Shown piece by piece: positions 21,569-22,518 of a DNA stretch of 22,518 nucleotides (position 1 is the stretch's first letter; each line of letters starts with the position of its first letter). The notes beneath the pieces were generated by a model, which saw only the letters and a program-made list of their open reading frames with translations, was not told where the DNA came from and did no database searches. The stretch comes from Pelagibius sp050290145 (GTDB lineage Bacteria; Pseudomonadota; Alphaproteobacteria; Kiloniellales; Kiloniellaceae): NCBI GenBank assembly GCA_050290145.1, contig JBNKHC010000115.1, positions 1-22,518 on the forward strand, written 5' to 3'. A program made the translations under genes and the position numbers.

Positions 21569-22518
21569 ATGCAGCACCCCGCCAAGAGCCCGAAAACCCC
21601 CGATGCCGCCGTGCTCCAGACGGTGGAGCGCGCGCTCGCCGAGCTGCGCCGCGGCGCCAGCGTGGTGCTGCACGACTGGTCCGGGCAGGGCGCCCTGGTG
21701 CAGGCCGCCGAGGAGGCCACGCCGGAGGGCCTGGCGGCGCTCGCCAAGCTGACCGGCACCGAGCCGATGCTGCTGCTGACCGCGCGCCGCGCCCAGGCGC
21801 TGGGCCTGCCGGAAGCCGAGAGCCTGATCGCCAGCGGCGGCGTCATGGCGCTGGCCCTGGCGGAGCAGCAGGCCGAGAGCATCCGCGCGCTGGCCGACCC
21901 GACCAGCCCGCAGGACGGGGCCCTGCAGCCGCGCCAGATCGTGACCGCCCCTGCGGGCCTCGACATCGCCGCGGTGGAACTGACCAAGCTGGCCCGCCTG
22001 CTGCCGGCCGCGCTGCTGGCCCCCTTGCCGAAACAGCCGGTGCAGAGCCCGGTCGCCTGGGCCGATGCCCGCGACCTCATGGCGGTCTCGGCGGCCAACG
22101 TCGCCGAATACCGCTACGCCGCCGCGCGCGGCCTGACCCAGGTGGCCAACGCCTCGGTGCCGCTGGCCGGGGCCGAGCAGGCCCGCATCGTCGCCTTCCG
22201 TCCCGACGACGGCGGCATGGAGCACCTGGCGATCATCATCGGCGAACCCAAGGCGGACGAGCCGGTGCTGCTGCGCCTGCATTCGGAGTGCTTCACCGGC
22301 GACCTGCTGGGCTCGCTGCGCTGCGACTGCGGCGACCAGCTGCGCGGCGCCATCCAGGCCATGGCCGAGGCCGGCGCCGGCATCGTGCTTTACCTGATGC
22401 AGGAAGGCCGCGGCATCGGCCTGGTCAACAAGCTGCGCGCCTACACCCTGCAGGACCGCGGCGCCGACACCCTGGACGCCAACGAGCAGCTCGGCTTCGA
22501 CGCCGACGAGCGGGTCTA
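21569..22518 (+). CDS. ribA: GTP cyclohydrolase II (3' end outside window)
   Basis: First committed enzyme of riboflavin synthesis: opens the imidazole ring of GTP and releases formate and pyrophosphate. 316 codons are visible and the frame runs off the right edge. The catalytic domain occupies about residue 190 onward: zinc ligands Cys241, Cys252 and Cys254 in SECFTGD and RCDCGD, the EGRGIGL GTP loop, and Asp313/Arg315 of the ADER active-site motif at the very end. The first roughly 190 residues do not occur in E. coli RibA; they look like a decayed relative of the DHBP-synthase (RibB) half of bifunctional RibBA proteins, a common alphaproteobacterial arrangement (family knowledge). ATG at 21569 lacks a strong ribosome site, so the exact start is moderately certain. 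Confidence 0.9.
   Translation, partial: MQHPAKSPKTPDAAVLQTVERALAELRRGASVVLHDWSGQGALVQAAEEATPEGLAALAKLTGTEPMLLLTARRAQALGLPEAESLIASGGVMALALAEQQAESIRALADPTSPQDGALQPRQIVTAPAGLDIAAVELTKLARLLPAALLAPLPKQPVQSPVAWADARDLMAVSAANVAEYRYAAARGLTQVANASVPLAGAEQARIVAFRPDDGGMEHLAIIIGEPKADEPVLLRLHSECFTGDLLGSLRCDCGDQLRGAIQAMAEAGAGIVLYLMQEGRGIGLVNKLRAYTLQDRGADTLDANEQLGFDADERV

Overview
The window is a dense, GC-rich (roughly two-thirds G+C by eye) bacterial chromosomal segment with 20 protein-coding genes. Two are cut by the window edges (xthA at the left, ribA at the right). I see no rRNA, tRNA, CRISPR array, insertion sequence or prophage gene. Gene content, frequent GTG/TTG starts, 4-nt stop/start overlaps and an alphaproteobacterial-type RibA with a long N-terminal region suggest an alphaproteobacterium, probably of the Rhodospirillales/Kiloniellales type. 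That assignment is inference from gene style, not a database result.

Layout. (1) 1-699: 3' part of exodeoxyribonuclease III. (2) 727-4493, minus strand: a three-gene unit of an ABC-exporter-like protein with a strongly degenerate nucleotide-binding domain, a stand-alone cyclic-nucleotide-binding protein and a small SAM methyltransferase. (3) 4721-11616, plus strand, divergent from (2): a seven-gene unit of glycosyltransferase, GT4, GT4, histidine phosphatase, a second glycosyltransferase paralogous to the first, a polysaccharide-deacetylase-like protein and a small two-helix membrane protein. Five of its six junctions are 4-nt overlaps. (4) 11771-15895, plus strand: a peptide-type ABC importer (fused double ATPase and two permeases, no binding protein here), preceded by an array of 16-bp tandem repeats. 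(5) 15902-18231, minus strand: a membrane class III adenylate/guanylate cyclase and an MBL-fold hydrolase. (6) 18390-19625, plus strand: an MFS transporter. (7) 19668-21330, minus strand: an orphan OmpR-type response regulator and an HGGYW alpha/beta hydrolase. (8) 21569 to the right edge: GTP cyclohydrolase II.

How they may work together. The most unusual part is the divergent pair (2)+(3). The seven-gene unit looks like a compact pathway building and trimming a glycan or glycolipid: four glycosyltransferases, a phosphatase and a deacetylase. The facing ABC-like gene is the only exporter-type membrane protein next to it. That protein has non-canonical residues at Walker A, Q-loop, signature, Walker B and H-loop positions, and it carries an internally repeated insertion inside its ATPase domain. 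Its operon partner is an intact cyclic-nucleotide-binding domain, and a cyclase lies about 11 kb away. A cyclic-nucleotide-tuned envelope glycan system is a testable hypothesis, not something the sequence proves.

The largest intergenic gaps are 4494-4720 and 21331-21568, each under 300 bp. Both are divergent promoter regions with notable palindromes.
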